A stretch of DNA of 64,000 bases, taken from assembly GCA_903844735.1 (NCBI GenBank), contig CAIMUX010000079.1, positions 1 to 64,000 on the forward strand, written 5' to 3'. Origin of the DNA: Candidatus Eiseniibacteriota bacterium. GTDB lineage: Bacteria; Eisenbacteria; RBG-16-71-46; CAIMUX01. The translations under genes were made by a program, and so were the position numbers. Below are positions 36,118 to 44,744 of this stretch, one piece after another. Under the pieces are notes generated by a model. That model was not told the DNA's origin and did not search any database. It saw only the letters and a list, made by a program, of their open reading frames with translations. The first letter of the stretch is position 1. Every line of letters begins with the position of its first letter.

Positions 36118-37209
36118 GTGACCAGCACCTCCGGCAACAGCAACGGCCCCCCGGCCTCCGACCCACAGCGCCCGGGACGCTCCCCCTGGACCGACCCGAA
36201 CCCCCAGGACGCCGAACGCTCCTGGGAGGTCGGCATACGCCCGCAATCCCTGACCGAGTTTGTCGGCCAGGACCGGCTGCGGGAGAACCTCTCGATCCTG
36301 CTCGAGGCAACCCGGCTGCGCGGCGAGCCGCTGGAGCATGTCCTCCTCACCGGTCCGCCCGGACTTGGGAAGACCACCATGGCGTTGCTCCTCGCCCACG
36401 AGATGGGAGCGGAGATCCGGCCCACAAGCGGCCCGGCCCTGGAACGCGCCGGGGACCTGGCCGGCCTACTCACGACGCTGCCCCCCGGCGGGTTCCTCTT
36501 CATCGACGAGATTCACCGGCTGAACCGGACCGTGGAGGAGTATCTCTACCCCGCGATGGAGGACTTCCGGCTCGACATCCTCCTCGACCGCGGGCCGAGT
36601 GCGCGCAGCGTACAACTGAAGCTGGAGCGGTTCACTCTCGTGGGGGCAACCACACGGGCGGGGCTGCTGACCGCACCCCTGCGCTCGCGCTTCGGCTTCG
36701 TCGGGCGCCTCGATTTCTACGAAGGCGACGATCTCACGCGCATTCTCACGCGCACCGCGCGCATCCTCGGCGTGGAGGCGCAAGAGGATGCGCTCCGCGA
36801 GTTGTCAACGCGGAGCCGCGGCACCCCACGCATCGCCAATCGTCTCCTGCGCCGCGTGCGCGATTTTGCCCAGGTGCGAGCTGACGGACGGGTTACTCTC
36901 GATCTAGCGCGCGAGGCGCTCAAGCTGCTCGATGTCGACGAACAGGGGCTCGATGACATGGATCGGCGCATCCTGGAGGCCGTGGTGACACGCTTCGGGG
37001 GCGGGCCGGTGGGACTGAATTCCTTGGCTGCCACGGTGGGGGAGGAGTCCGACACTCTTGAGGAGGTTCACGAGCCGTACCTCGTCATGCAAGGACTGCT
37101 TCAGCGGACGCGCAATGGTCGCATCGCCACCGCCGGGACGTACCGGGTCCTGGGATTACCACCGCCGGAGCGGCCAGCGAGCCAGGGTCCGCAGGACACG
37201 CTCTTCTAG
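36118..37209 (+). CDS. ruvB: Holliday junction branch-migration helicase RuvB
   Basis: 363 residues from GTG 36118, with AGAAAGGA about seven bases upstream. Family blocks: RPQSLTEFVGQDRLRENL, Walker A GPPGLGKTT (residue 79 onward), SGPALERAGDLAGLLT, Walker B FLFIDEIHRL, sensor I GATTRAG, LRSRFGFVGRL with the Arg finger, and the winged-helix end RTRNGRIATAGTYRVLG. It forms the hexameric motor that drives RuvA-bound junctions. ruvA and ruvC are not in the window. The N-terminal 35 residues are a non-conserved Pro/Ser-rich extension. queA follows after eight bases. Confidence 0.97.
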   Translation: MTSTSGNSNGPPASDPQRPGRSPWTDPNPQDAERSWEVGIRPQSLTEFVGQDRLRENLSILLEATRLRGEPLEHVLLTGPPGLGKTTMALLLAHEMGAEIRPTSGPALERAGDLAGLLTTLPPGGFLFIDEIHRLNRTVEEYLYPAMEDFRLDILLDRGPSARSVQLKLERFTLVGATTRAGLLTAPLRSRFGFVGRLDFYEGDDLTRILTRTARILGVEAQEDALRELSTRSRGTPRIANRLLRRVRDFAQVRADGRVTLDLAREALKLLDVDEQGLDDMDRRILEAVVTRFGGGPVGLNSLAATVGEESDTLEEVHEPYLVMQGLLQRTRNGRIATAGTYRVLGLPPPERPASQGPQDTLF

Positions 37210-37217
37210 CCCGCGCC

Positions 37218-38486
37218 ATGAACCACGATGCCATGCCGGATCGCCCCGTCCAGGACGACGGATATGACGGCATTCCCGCCCTAGGCCACCGCGCGCGCGC
37301 CGATGGCGGGAACCGGGCCGCCGCCGTCGATGCGGCCGCCGGCGCGGCAGCCACCCCCGACTGGCTCGCCGATTTCGACTACGACCTTCCCGACGCTTCC
37401 ATCGCCCGCCATCCCGCGCAGCCGCGTGACACCTCGCGGTTGTTGGTTCTCGACCGCGCCAGTGGGGCTCGCACCCAGGCCTCGTTTCGCCATCTGCCGC
37501 GATTCCTGCGCGCGGGCGACCTCCTCGTCGTGAACGAAACACGGGTCTTGAGGGCGAGAGTCTTCACGCACCTCGCGCGGACGGGGCGGCCGGTGGAGGT
37601 CCTCTTCTCGCACCCGGATGGAGATGCGTGGGTGGCGTTGCTCGGCCCGGGCCGACGGCTCAGGTCGGGGGACCGGTTGCTGCCCCAAGGGAGAAGTGAA
37701 TGCGGCGAAAGAGATGGTGATCCTCTTCCCGACCTCGTTCTTGATTGCCCGGTGGGAAACGGTCTTTGGCGCCTGCGTCCCGAGGGCTGTGCGGTGGAAG
37801 CCCTGATGGAGCGTGCGGGGCACCTTCCGCTTCCGCCTTACCTGCGACGCATGGACCGCCCCGAGGATGACGACTGGTACCAGACGGTGTACGCGCGAAC
37901 GGACGGAGCGGTGGCCGCCCCCACGGCCGGGCTTCACTTCACGGAAGCCGTTTTCGCAGCACTGGCCGCGGCTGGCGTGGGGGTGGCAAGCGTGCTGCTC
38001 CATGTCGGCCCAGGGACTTTCCTGCCGGTTCGGGCCGCCCGGTCTGCGGAGCATCGGGTTCTCCCTGAGCGGTACGAGGTGACCGAGGAGACGGTGGCCG
38101 CGATCGCGGCGACGCGCTCGGGCGGAGGCCGGGTTGTTGCGGTGGGGACAACCACGGTGCGGGCGCTGGAGACGGCCTCCGCGTTGCCCGGAACGGTCGG
38201 AACGACCACGGTGCGGGCGCCGGAGACGGAGGCGGCGTTGACAGGAGCGGTCGGGACGTCCTCAGGCCTGACGGCGGGATCCGGCTGGACCGACTGCACC
38301 ATTCTTCCCGGGCACCGCTTCCGCGCCGTCGATGCCATGATCACGAACTTCCACCTGCCGCGGTCGAGTCTGCTGCTCCTGGTGGCGGCCTTTGCGGGAC
38401 GCGAGAGGGTCCTCTCGGCCTACGCTGAGGCGCGGGATGCGGGGTTTCGATTCTACAGCTTCGGCGATGCGATGCTCATCGTGTGA
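37218..38486 (+). CDS. queA: S-adenosylmethionine:tRNA ribosyltransferase-isomerase QueA
   Basis: 422 residues against roughly 340-360 usual. It makes epoxyqueuosine in tRNA anticodons, directly before Tgt in the pathway's gene order. Conserved blocks: FDYDLPDASIARHPA, LLVVNETRVLRARVF, HLPLPPYLRR, QTVYARTDGAVAAPTAGLHF, HVGPGTFLPVR, and the final ITNFHLPRSSLLLLVAAF. The excess length comes from a 50-residue Ala/Asp-rich N-terminal extension and an in-frame duplication of VGTTTVRALE plus flank near residues 309-344 (separate entry). ATG 37218 is used; ATG 37233 is possible. The duplication lies in a loop-like stretch, so activity is likely retained. Confidence 0.93.
   Translation: MNHDAMPDRPVQDDGYDGIPALGHRARADGGNRAAAVDAAAGAAATPDWLADFDYDLPDASIARHPAQPRDTSRLLVLDRASGARTQASFRHLPRFLRAGDLLVVNETRVLRARVFTHLARTGRPVEVLFSHPDGDAWVALLGPGRRLRSGDRLLPQGRSECGERDGDPLPDLVLDCPVGNGLWRLRPEGCAVEALMERAGHLPLPPYLRRMDRPEDDDWYQTVYARTDGAVAAPTAGLHFTEAVFAALAAAGVGVASVLLHVGPGTFLPVRAARSAEHRVLPERYEVTEETVAAIAATRSGGGRVVAVGTTTVRALETASALPGTVGTTTVRAPETEAALTGAVGTSSGLTAGSGWTDCTILPGHRFRAVDAMITNFHLPRSSLLLLVAAFAGRERVLSAYAEARDAGFRFYSFGDAMLIV
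38142..38249 (+). repeat. 54-bp tandem duplication inside queA
   Basis: Two adjacent 54-base units (38142-38195 and 38196-38249) encode VGTTTVRALETASALPGT and VGTTTVRAPETEAALTGA, 43 of 54 bases identical by hand count. A third, weaker start (VGTSSG) follows. The conserved QueA motif GTTTVRALE is thus present twice. Confidence 0.85.
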
Positions 38487-38580
38487 GCGGGATATCGGCG
38501 CGAGATAATGCGGTAGCTCGAATCGATCGAGACTCTGCAGGAAGCGGTGTGGAAGAATCGTGGGAGAGGAGTCTACAAGC

Positions 38581-39783
38581 GTGAACGAGACCGCTCACGA
38601 CGGCGTTGGGACCAACCGGAGCACGGCCGACGTTCGTTTCGATCTCCTCCACGAGGCGCCTTCGGGACGCGGCCGCCGAGGCCGCATTCAATTCCCGCAA
38701 CGCGAGGCCTCGCCGGGCTTCCGGCTGCCGGAGCGGTCGGTGGAGACACCAGCCTTCATGCCCGTGGGCACGCAGGCCACGGTGAAGACGCTTACGCCGG
38801 ACGAAGTCAGTGCCTCCGGCGCGCGCATGCTTCTCGCCAATACCTACCACCTCTACCTGCGTCCGGGGCATGAACGGGTGCGGCGCCTCGGCGGCTTGCA
38901 CAAGTTCATGGGCTGGAATGGCCCGATCCTGACTGATTCGGGCGGGTACCAGGTTCACTCGCTGGCGCGGTTGAACAAGATCCGCGACGACGGCGTGGAG
39001 TTTCAGTCCCACATCGATGGATCGCGGCATCGCTTCACGCCCGAGCTGGCGACGCGCGTGCAGGTGGCCCTCGGTTCGGATGTCCTGATGGCTTTCGACA
39101 CGATGACGCCCTACCCGTCGGAGTGGGACCGCGCCCGCGCAGACATGGAGCGGACGTCCCGCTGGGCTGCCGCCTGTGCCGAGACCTGGCGGGGCGAGGG
39201 GTGGCCCGGCACCGCGCTTTTCGGGATCCAGCAGGGTGGGCTCTATGCCGACCTGCGCCGCGAGTCGACGGAACGGCTCGTCGCCCTCGACCTGCCCGGC
39301 TACGCGGTCGGCGGCTTGGCCGTGGGGGAGCCGATCGAGGAGATGTACGATGTGCTGGCCGAGTGCGCGCCCTTGTTGCCGGAAGCGAAGCCCCGCTACC
39401 TGATGGGCGTCGGTCGTCCAGAGGATATCCTCGAGGCGGTGGACCGCGGCATCGACCTGTTTGACTGTGTTCTTCCGACCCGCAATGCGCGCAAGGGGAG
39501 CGTGTTCACCTCGCGAGGGAAACTGGTCGTGAAGAACGCCGCCTACCAAGAGGACGAACGCCCCCTCGACCCGGACTGCCGCTGTCCGACCTGTCGCACC
39601 TTTTCCCGGGCGTATCTCCGCCACCTTTTCGCCGCGGGCGAGATCCTCGCCATGCGTCTGGCGACGCTACACTCACTCCAGTTCTACCAGGATCTCATGG
39701 AAGGGATCCGTTCCGCCCTTTCGGAGGGGAGGTTCGCCGCCTTCAAGACGGAGACCCTCGCTCGGCTGGCCGAGGGAGCCTGA
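38581..39783 (+). CDS. tgt: tRNA-guanine transglycosylase
   Basis: 400 residues from GTG 38581, with GAGAGGAG about ten bases upstream; GTG 38560 is also possible. It exchanges guanine-34 for preQ1. Key features: TPAFMPVGTQATVKTLTP, NTYHLYLRPG, the catalytic-Asp segment LTDSGGYQVHSL, AFDTMTPYP, FGIQQGG, GYAVGGLAVGEP, the second catalytic Asp in LFDCVLPTRNARKG, and the zinc site CRCPTCRTFSRAYLRHLF. Its last 132 bases are repeated at 41775-41906, and its last 100 bases are overlapped antisense by a lipoprotein gene. In many bacteria yajC follows tgt directly; here the lipoprotein gene separates them. Confidence 0.95.
   Translation: MNETAHDGVGTNRSTADVRFDLLHEAPSGRGRRGRIQFPQREASPGFRLPERSVETPAFMPVGTQATVKTLTPDEVSASGARMLLANTYHLYLRPGHERVRRLGGLHKFMGWNGPILTDSGGYQVHSLARLNKIRDDGVEFQSHIDGSRHRFTPELATRVQVALGSDVLMAFDTMTPYPSEWDRARADMERTSRWAAACAETWRGEGWPGTALFGIQQGGLYADLRRESTERLVALDLPGYAVGGLAVGEPIEEMYDVLAECAPLLPEAKPRYLMGVGRPEDILEAVDRGIDLFDCVLPTRNARKGSVFTSRGKLVVKNAAYQEDERPLDPDCRCPTCRTFSRAYLRHLFAAGEILAMRLATLHSLQFYQDLMEGIRSALSEGRFAAFKTETLARLAEGA
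39652..39783 (+). repeat. Direct repeat, copy 1: 3' end of tgt
   Basis: These 132 bases, from the Met codon of AMRLATLHSL to the tgt stop, recur without indels at 41775-41906 (109 of 132 identical by hand count). The repeat ends exactly at the stop codon in both copies. The reversed lipoprotein gene lies between them. Confidence 0.85.
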
Positions 39784-41684
39784 ACCCGAATCGGAACGTC
39801 GATGGTCACCGTGATGCCGGATGCGCTGGTCGCCGTTGCGGTCAGCGTCCCCGTTCCACCGGGGTTGTTCGCGAGAAAGTACCCGTACGCCACACCAAAC
39901 GGGCCTCCCGGAATCGGCGGATCCGTCGGGTCACCCCCCCTGGGCGGCACGGCGGGCTGGCCGGGATCGCCGCCCGTGCCGGTGGAGTCTCTATCGTCGG
40001 GGCGCTGGCCGTCGAACGGGACAAAGACGCCAGCGTTCCCATCGTAGGACCAGAGGATCGGGGCGCTCCAGTCGACATCGTTCCATGTGTTCAGGGCGAT
40101 GGCTTCGACAAGGACCGAATCGCCGACGGTTGCCTCAATCGGGTTCGGTCGAACTTCGATGCGGTCGAGAACCGGTGCGGGCGCCACGCGCACCATCGCG
40201 GTCTTCTCGATCGACACGCCGGTCAGCGAGTCGGTCACGACGCAGCGCACCGTCCCCTCACCCTCCTCCGAGGCGCGGAACATCACGCCCCCCCTCCCGT
40301 TCGAGAACCGCCCGTCGGGCGGCATGGGGGGCCAGGGCCCGTCCGATCCGACCCCGCCGCTGCCATCCTGGCCAGGCGGGCCGTTCGGGTCTATCCACGG
40401 CCCTTCCGTCTCTTCGATGGTGCCGAGAGATGCGGGCTCGACCGACCACGCGTACGCGAGACCACCGATGGGGCGGTCCCACTCGTTCAGGCCACACGCG
40501 TAGAAGAAGGCCTCGCCTCCGGACGCAAGCCTGACCTCTTCCGGATAGAGATACACGGTGGTCAGCGTTCCGCGCGCGAGGACGGAAACCCCGACGGTCT
40601 CGGTCCAGCTCGCCCCCGCGACGCTCACGTTGATCTCGCCGCGTGCCTCTCCCTGTACTCCCGCCGCCGCGGTGAACCGGACAAGGCTTATGGCTGAGGG
40701 ATCGATGTCCGGAGGAAGCGGTCCCCCGGGCCCGGTGCTGTCGGGGGGCACTGTGATCGTGCTGTCTTTCCCTTCTGTCCGCGAACCGTCCCCCGGGAGG
40801 GCCATCGGTCCGACCCATCCGTCGTCCATTCCGTACCAGATCCTGGCCAGAATCTCCGAACGCTCCGCGGGCGTGAGGTCGGTGACCGGCTCGATTGTTC
40901 CGAGCGTCGCGGCATCGACGCTCCATACGAACGGAACGCCGCGCGCAACGTCGCCGGTGCCGTTGATTGCGTACGCCGCGAGATAGCGGGAGTCGCCCGC
41001 GAGCAGCTCCACCATGTACGGCGGCTTCACGATGATCCGCACGACATCGCCGTCGGCGACGACCTCGATATCCGCAACCGCGTTCACGCTATCGCTCAAA
41101 GACGCGACGATCTGCCCGCTTCCGACTGCGGTGCCGATGAAGATCCCCTCGCGCGAAAGCACGCCGATCGTGTGCAGAGAGCGGATCGACCAGGTCGGGC
41201 GGTACGCGCCGCCCTGCCCGCTGTCGACCCCGGTCCAGGGGTCGGCACGCCCCCCGATGTAGAACTGCACGCTTTCCAGCACACCGACGCGCGCCGACTG
41301 CGGATAGATCGCGATCGGTCCCGGGACCGCGCCGTCCGGAAGGACGGTGCAATCCATGGCCACGGTGTCGCCAGGGTGGACGCTGACCTCGATCCGGTTC
41401 GACTGGTAGGGCACGCCCTCGGGCGGCTCAACCACGACGGTGAAGTTGCCGCCGGGGAGACCTGTGAACTCGAAAGAGCCGTCCGCGGCCGTGACGGCGG
41501 TCTGATCCGTACCCTCGATACGAACCACCACACCGCCGAGTGTGCCCCCCCCGGAAGAATCGACCACGCGCCCCTTCAGGACGCCGTTGTTGTCGCGCGG
41601 TTCAATCGGGTTGTCGCTCTTGGAGCAAGCGATGGGCAGGAGAGTGACAAGAACGAGAAGAGCGATGAGATACCATGAGCGCAT
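39684..41684 (-). CDS. Lipoprotein with carboxypeptidase-regulatory-like and Ig-like domains
   Basis: 666 residues. Lipoprotein signal MRSWYLIALLVLVTLLPIAC with lipobox LPIA-C at Cys 20. Residues about 35-115 form a carboxypeptidase-regulatory-like sandwich (GVLKGRVVDSSGGGTLGG, DGSFEFTGLPGGNFTV). Three bacterial-Ig-like repeats follow, each with a SVDAATLGTIE or SVEPASLGTIEE-type core, separated by Gly/Pro/Asp-rich linkers such as DSTGPGGPLPPDIDPS. Probably an outer-membrane-anchored surface protein. The reading frame runs about 32 residues into the antisense of tgt before stopping at 39684, so its natural C-terminus may have been lost. It is reversed relative to the operon around it and flanked by repeats of the tgt end. 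Confidence 0.75.
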   Translation of the reverse strand: MRSWYLIALLVLVTLLPIACSKSDNPIEPRDNNGVLKGRVVDSSGGGTLGGVVVRIEGTDQTAVTAADGSFEFTGLPGGNFTVVVEPPEGVPYQSNRIEVSVHPGDTVAMDCTVLPDGAVPGPIAIYPQSARVGVLESVQFYIGGRADPWTGVDSGQGGAYRPTWSIRSLHTIGVLSREGIFIGTAVGSGQIVASLSDSVNAVADIEVVADGDVVRIIVKPPYMVELLAGDSRYLAAYAINGTGDVARGVPFVWSVDAATLGTIEPVTDLTPAERSEILARIWYGMDDGWVGPMALPGDGSRTEGKDSTITVPPDSTGPGGPLPPDIDPSAISLVRFTAAAGVQGEARGEINVSVAGASWTETVGVSVLARGTLTTVYLYPEEVRLASGGEAFFYACGLNEWDRPIGGLAYAWSVEPASLGTIEETEGPWIDPNGPPGQDGSGGVGSDGPWPPMPPDGRFSNGRGGVMFRASEEGEGTVRCVVTDSLTGVSIEKTAMVRVAPAPVLDRIEVRPNPIEATVGDSVLVEAIALNTWNDVDWSAPILWSYDGNAGVFVPFDGQRPDDRDSTGTGGDPGQPAVPPRGGDPTDPPIPGGPFGVAYGYFLANNPGGTGTLTATATSASGITVTIDVPIRVQAPSASRARVSVLKAANLPSERAERIPSMRSW

Positions 41685-41774
41685 GATCGACTCCTCCTCT
41701 GGTACGTACCACGACTCTCAGCATGCCGCCTGCGCGCAGGATCGTCAAGGGTAGATTGGGTAGCGAGTTAGCCT

Positions 41775-41906
41775 ATGCAACTGGCCACGCTGCACTCGCT
41801 CCGGTACTATCAGAACCTCATGGAAGGGTTCCGCTCTGCCCTCGCGGTGGGGTGGTTTACCGCTTTCAGGACGGAGACCCTCGCGCGGCTGGCCGAGGGA
41901 GCATGA
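41775..41906 (+). pseudogene. Second copy of the tgt 3' end (direct repeat, copy 2)
   Basis: Reads MQLATLHSLRYYQNLMEG, FRSALAVGWFTAFRTE and TLARLAEGA then TGA, collinear with the end of tgt. 23 of 132 bases differ from tgt by hand count; 11 differences are synonymous codons and many others conservative, so both versions evolved under selection before or after separation. No start, active site or zinc site is present. It lies just upstream of yajC, where an intact tgt would be expected to end, so it is probably the original resident end. Confidence 0.82.
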
Positions 41907-41953
41907 TCGCCGCCGGCGGTTCCGGCGAAGGAACGAAGGGAGAGACCGATCCG

Positions 41954-42298
41954 ATGCACGATTTCTTCTGGCCGACCGTGGCCATGGCCCAGGCCGGCGC
42001 GCCCGGTGGTGGCGGGATGAACCCGGGCGCCGCACGGAGCAGCATGCTGCCGAGTTTCGTCCTCATGCTGGTGCTCATCCTGATCATGTACTTCATGATC
42101 ATGCGGCCCCAGATGAAGAAGCAGAAGCAGGTGCAGGAGATGCTGAAGGCACTGAAGGTGGGAGACCGCGTGGTGACTTCCGGCGGGATCTACGGGAATG
42201 TCGTAGGCCTGAAGGACGACACCGTGGTTCTGAAGATCGACGATAACGTCAAGGTCGAGCTGGCCCGCCATGCCGTGGCCGGGGTTGTCACCAAGTAG
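41954..42298 (+). CDS. yajC: Preprotein translocase accessory subunit YajC
   Basis: 114 residues from ATG 41954, with GGGAGAG eight bases upstream. One transmembrane helix (MLPSFVLMLVLILIMYFMI) is followed by RPQMKKQKQVQEMLKALKVGDRVVTSGGIYGNVVGL, the family hallmark, and KVELARHAVAGVV. It joins SecDF at the inner membrane. The usual secD and secF do not follow; fmt does. An 18-residue Gly/Ala-rich N-terminus precedes the helix. Confidence 0.95.
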   Translation: MHDFFWPTVAMAQAGAPGGGGMNPGAARSSMLPSFVLMLVLILIMYFMIMRPQMKKQKQVQEMLKALKVGDRVVTSGGIYGNVVGLKDDTVVLKIDDNVKVELARHAVAGVVTK

Positions 42299-42369
42299 CG
42301 GCTGATCCCCCGGAATCCCGCCTGGGGAGACCCGTTCGGATCGGTTCGAGGGGGGTGACCACCCGGTCC

Positions 42370-43398
42370 ATGCGCGTCTTGTTTTTCGGCACGCCTGACT
42401 TCGCCGCCCGGGTGCTGGAGGCTCTTCTTCCTTCGCCTGCGGGGGATGTGCGCTCCGGCCACGAGGTCGTGGCGCTGGTGAGTCAGCCCTCTCGCCCGCA
42501 AGGACGCGGGCTTCGCGTGGAGGATCCCGCGGCCGTGCAGGTGGCGCGCGCCGCGGGGATCCAGGTGCTCCAGCCTGCGAAACTCCACGCGCCGGAGACT
42601 CTTGCGTCGTTCCGCGCATTGGCGCCGGATCTCTGCGTGACGGCCGCCTTTGGCCGCCTTCTGCGCCCGTCCATCCTGGGCATAGCACCGCGCGGCTGCT
42701 GGAACGTCCATGCCAGCCTGCTCCCGCGCCACCGCGGCGCCTCGCCGGTGAGTGCCGCCATCCTAGCCGGCGATGCGTGGACCGGCATCACGATCTTCCA
42801 GCTCGACACCGGGCTCGATACCGGCCCGCTACTGCTTCAGGAGATGACCCCCATCGGTTCCGAAGAGACGGCGGGCGAGCTGACCGACCGGCTGGCGCGG
42901 ATCGGGGGACGCTTGCTCGCGCGGGCGTGCGCCATCGAGGAACGCGGCGGGCTCATCGCCCAGGCGCAGCCCGCGTGGGGCGCCACCTATGCCTCGCTCG
43001 TGGACAAGGAAGATGGCCTCCTCGATTGGAACCGTCCGGTGGAGCAGGTTGACCGTGCCATCCGGGCCTTCTCGCCTTGGCCGGGGGCGTTCACCTTCGC
43101 GGCGGGAAAACGGTTGCGCGTACATCGCTCGCGCCCATGGCACCGGTTGCAGGTGTCCGGGGCCGAGCCCACCCCGCTGGTTCCGGCGCTCGATACCGCG
43201 CCCGGCCCTCTGGTTCCGGTGCCCGAGGCCTCGCCCGGCACGCTGGTCCCAGCACCCGAAGGGATCGGTGTGGTCTGCAATCCAGGTGTGCTCCTTCTCC
43301 TCGAAGTGCAGGGGGAGGGGCGGAAACGACAGGAGGCCACCGAGTGGCTGCGGGGAAGCCGCCTGCCCGCGGGCGCGCGGTTGCGCGCGAGCGCGTAG
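42370..43398 (+). CDS. fmt: Methionyl-tRNA formyltransferase
   Basis: 342 residues from ATG 42370 (MRVLFFGTPDFAARVLEAL). GTG 42355 lies just after a GAGGGG run and is less likely by homology. Formyl-THF binding and catalytic region: VTAAFGRLLRPSIL, NVHASLLPRHRGASPVSAAIL, GITIFQLDTGLDTGPLL. The C-terminal OB-like domain starts at FSPWPGAFTF. It formylates initiator Met-tRNA. The C-terminal domain contains a Pro-rich repeat insertion (about residues 269-298, separate entry). Its 3' end overlaps the rsmB start by 55 bases. The def gene that often precedes fmt is not here. Confidence 0.94.
   Translation: MRVLFFGTPDFAARVLEALLPSPAGDVRSGHEVVALVSQPSRPQGRGLRVEDPAAVQVARAAGIQVLQPAKLHAPETLASFRALAPDLCVTAAFGRLLRPSILGIAPRGCWNVHASLLPRHRGASPVSAAILAGDAWTGITIFQLDTGLDTGPLLLQEMTPIGSEETAGELTDRLARIGGRLLARACAIEERGGLIAQAQPAWGATYASLVDKEDGLLDWNRPVEQVDRAIRAFSPWPGAFTFAAGKRLRVHRSRPWHRLQVSGAEPTPLVPALDTAPGPLVPVPEASPGTLVPAPEGIGVVCNPGVLLLLEVQGEGRKRQEATEWLRGSRLPAGARLRASA
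43174..43263 (+). repeat. 33-bp repeat insertion inside fmt
   Basis: Units encode PLVPALDTAPG, PLVPVPEASPG and a partial TLVPAPEG, 11 residues each, in frame. They fall in a loop of the Fmt C-terminal domain and have no counterpart I know in other Fmt proteins. Confidence 0.7.
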
Positions 43399-44744
43399 TT
43401 GACCCGGTGCGCGAGGCAGCCCTCGCGGTGCTGGCCGGCCTCGACGAAGAGGCCGTGCCGGCCGGGGGCTTGATCGAGCACGCGGAGTCGTCCTTCGGCC
43501 GTCGCGAGGACCGCGCCCTTTTCCGCGCCCTCGTCGGAGCAGTGCTGCGCCATCGATCGCGGCTCGACGCCGTCATCAATGCGCTGCTCGATCGCTTGCC
43601 GGTGGCCGAACTGCCGCCGCCGATCCGGGCTGCGTTGCGTCTGGGCGCCGCCCAACTGATCGTCCTTGATGGGATCCCGGCCCACGCCGCCGTCGACACA
43701 TCCGTGGAGTTGGCCGCGCGACACGGGCATCGCGGCACCGCCGGGCTCGTCAACGCCGTGTTGCGACGACTGGGGCGTGAAGGACGTGCCCGGTGGGAGG
43801 AATGGGACCGCCTCGAAGCAGACGACCCCGTGGAGACCCTCGCCGTGCGTCACTCGCACCCCGTCTGGCTGGTCCGTCGTTGGGCGATCCGCTGGGGCCT
43901 CGCAGAAACCGAGCGCGTCCTGCGCTGGAACAATGCGATCCCCGACTACTGGCTGCGGCTCAAGCCCGGTGCAACCGGGCCGCCCGGCGCCGCGGAGGGG
44001 TGGATCCCCGGCACCGCGCGTCTTCCGGCCGGTTCCCATCCCGCCGAGCAGCCCGGTTTTTCCGCGGGAGAGTGGACGATCCAAGACGGCAGCGGGATCC
44101 TTGTCGGCCTGTTGCTGCCTGATGTGCGTGGACTGGTGCTCGATCTGTGCGCCGCGCCGGGGACCAAGACCGGCCACCTCGCGGAACGCGCCATAGCGGG
44201 GGCGCGCATCCTCGCCCTCGACCCTTCACCAGGCCGCCTGCGCCGACTCGCGCGGGGGCTGGCGAGGCAGGGAGGCGCAGCGCGCAGGGCCGGCCCGGCA
44301 GAAGATGGATCCGTCCGCACTCTACTCGCGGCCGCGGACGGTCGTCGGACTCCCGTCCGCCCGCCGTGGGATTCGGTCCTCGTCGATGCACCGTGCAGCA
44401 ACCTTGGCGTTCTCCGCCGCCGCGTCGACTTGAAGTGGCGGGCGCGGGAAGACGAGATTCTTCGCCTGGCCACGCTCCAATCGGAGTTAGTGATGGCCGC
44501 AGCAGCCGGGTGCGCCGTGGGCGGGCATCTGGTCTATAGTGTTTGCACCATGGAGCCGGAGGAAACCTTGGAGCAACGGGATCGCTTCTTTGCCACGCAC
44601 CCGCAATGGATGGCGGCGCCACTGCCCGAGGCTGTACCCATGGAGGCACGCGGACGCGAGGGAGAGATGCTCCTTCCGCCCGGCAGGTTTGAAACCGATG
44701 GCGGCTACGCCTTCCTCGCGCGGAGGGGGGAGTCGGGAGCGTGA
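43344..44744 (+). CDS. rsmB: 16S rRNA (cytosine-967-C5)-methyltransferase RsmB-like
   Basis: 466 residues from GTG 43344, chosen because AGGAGG (43331-43336) is seven bases upstream inside fmt. The N-terminal NusB-like RNA-binding domain (about 20-155) includes REDRALFRALVGAVLRHRSRLD and GIPAHAAVDTSVELAARH. The C-terminal Rossmann methyltransferase has motif I LDLCAAPGTKTGHLAE, motif IV DAPCSNLGVLRR with one catalytic Cys, and motif VI VYSVCTMEPEE with the other. It would methylate 16S rRNA. The NusB domain distinguishes it from RsmF-type enzymes. It overlaps fmt and abuts the PASTA gene (TGATG). Confidence 0.92.
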   Translation: MAAGKPPARGRAVARERVVDPVREAALAVLAGLDEEAVPAGGLIEHAESSFGRREDRALFRALVGAVLRHRSRLDAVINALLDRLPVAELPPPIRAALRLGAAQLIVLDGIPAHAAVDTSVELAARHGHRGTAGLVNAVLRRLGREGRARWEEWDRLEADDPVETLAVRHSHPVWLVRRWAIRWGLAETERVLRWNNAIPDYWLRLKPGATGPPGAAEGWIPGTARLPAGSHPAEQPGFSAGEWTIQDGSGILVGLLLPDVRGLVLDLCAAPGTKTGHLAERAIAGARILALDPSPGRLRRLARGLARQGGAARRAGPAEDGSVRTLLAAADGRRTPVRPPWDSVLVDAPCSNLGVLRRRVDLKWRAREDEILRLATLQSELVMAAAAGCAVGGHLVYSVCTMEPEETLEQRDRFFATHPQWMAAPLPEAVPMEARGREGEMLLPPGRFETDGGYAFLARRGESGA

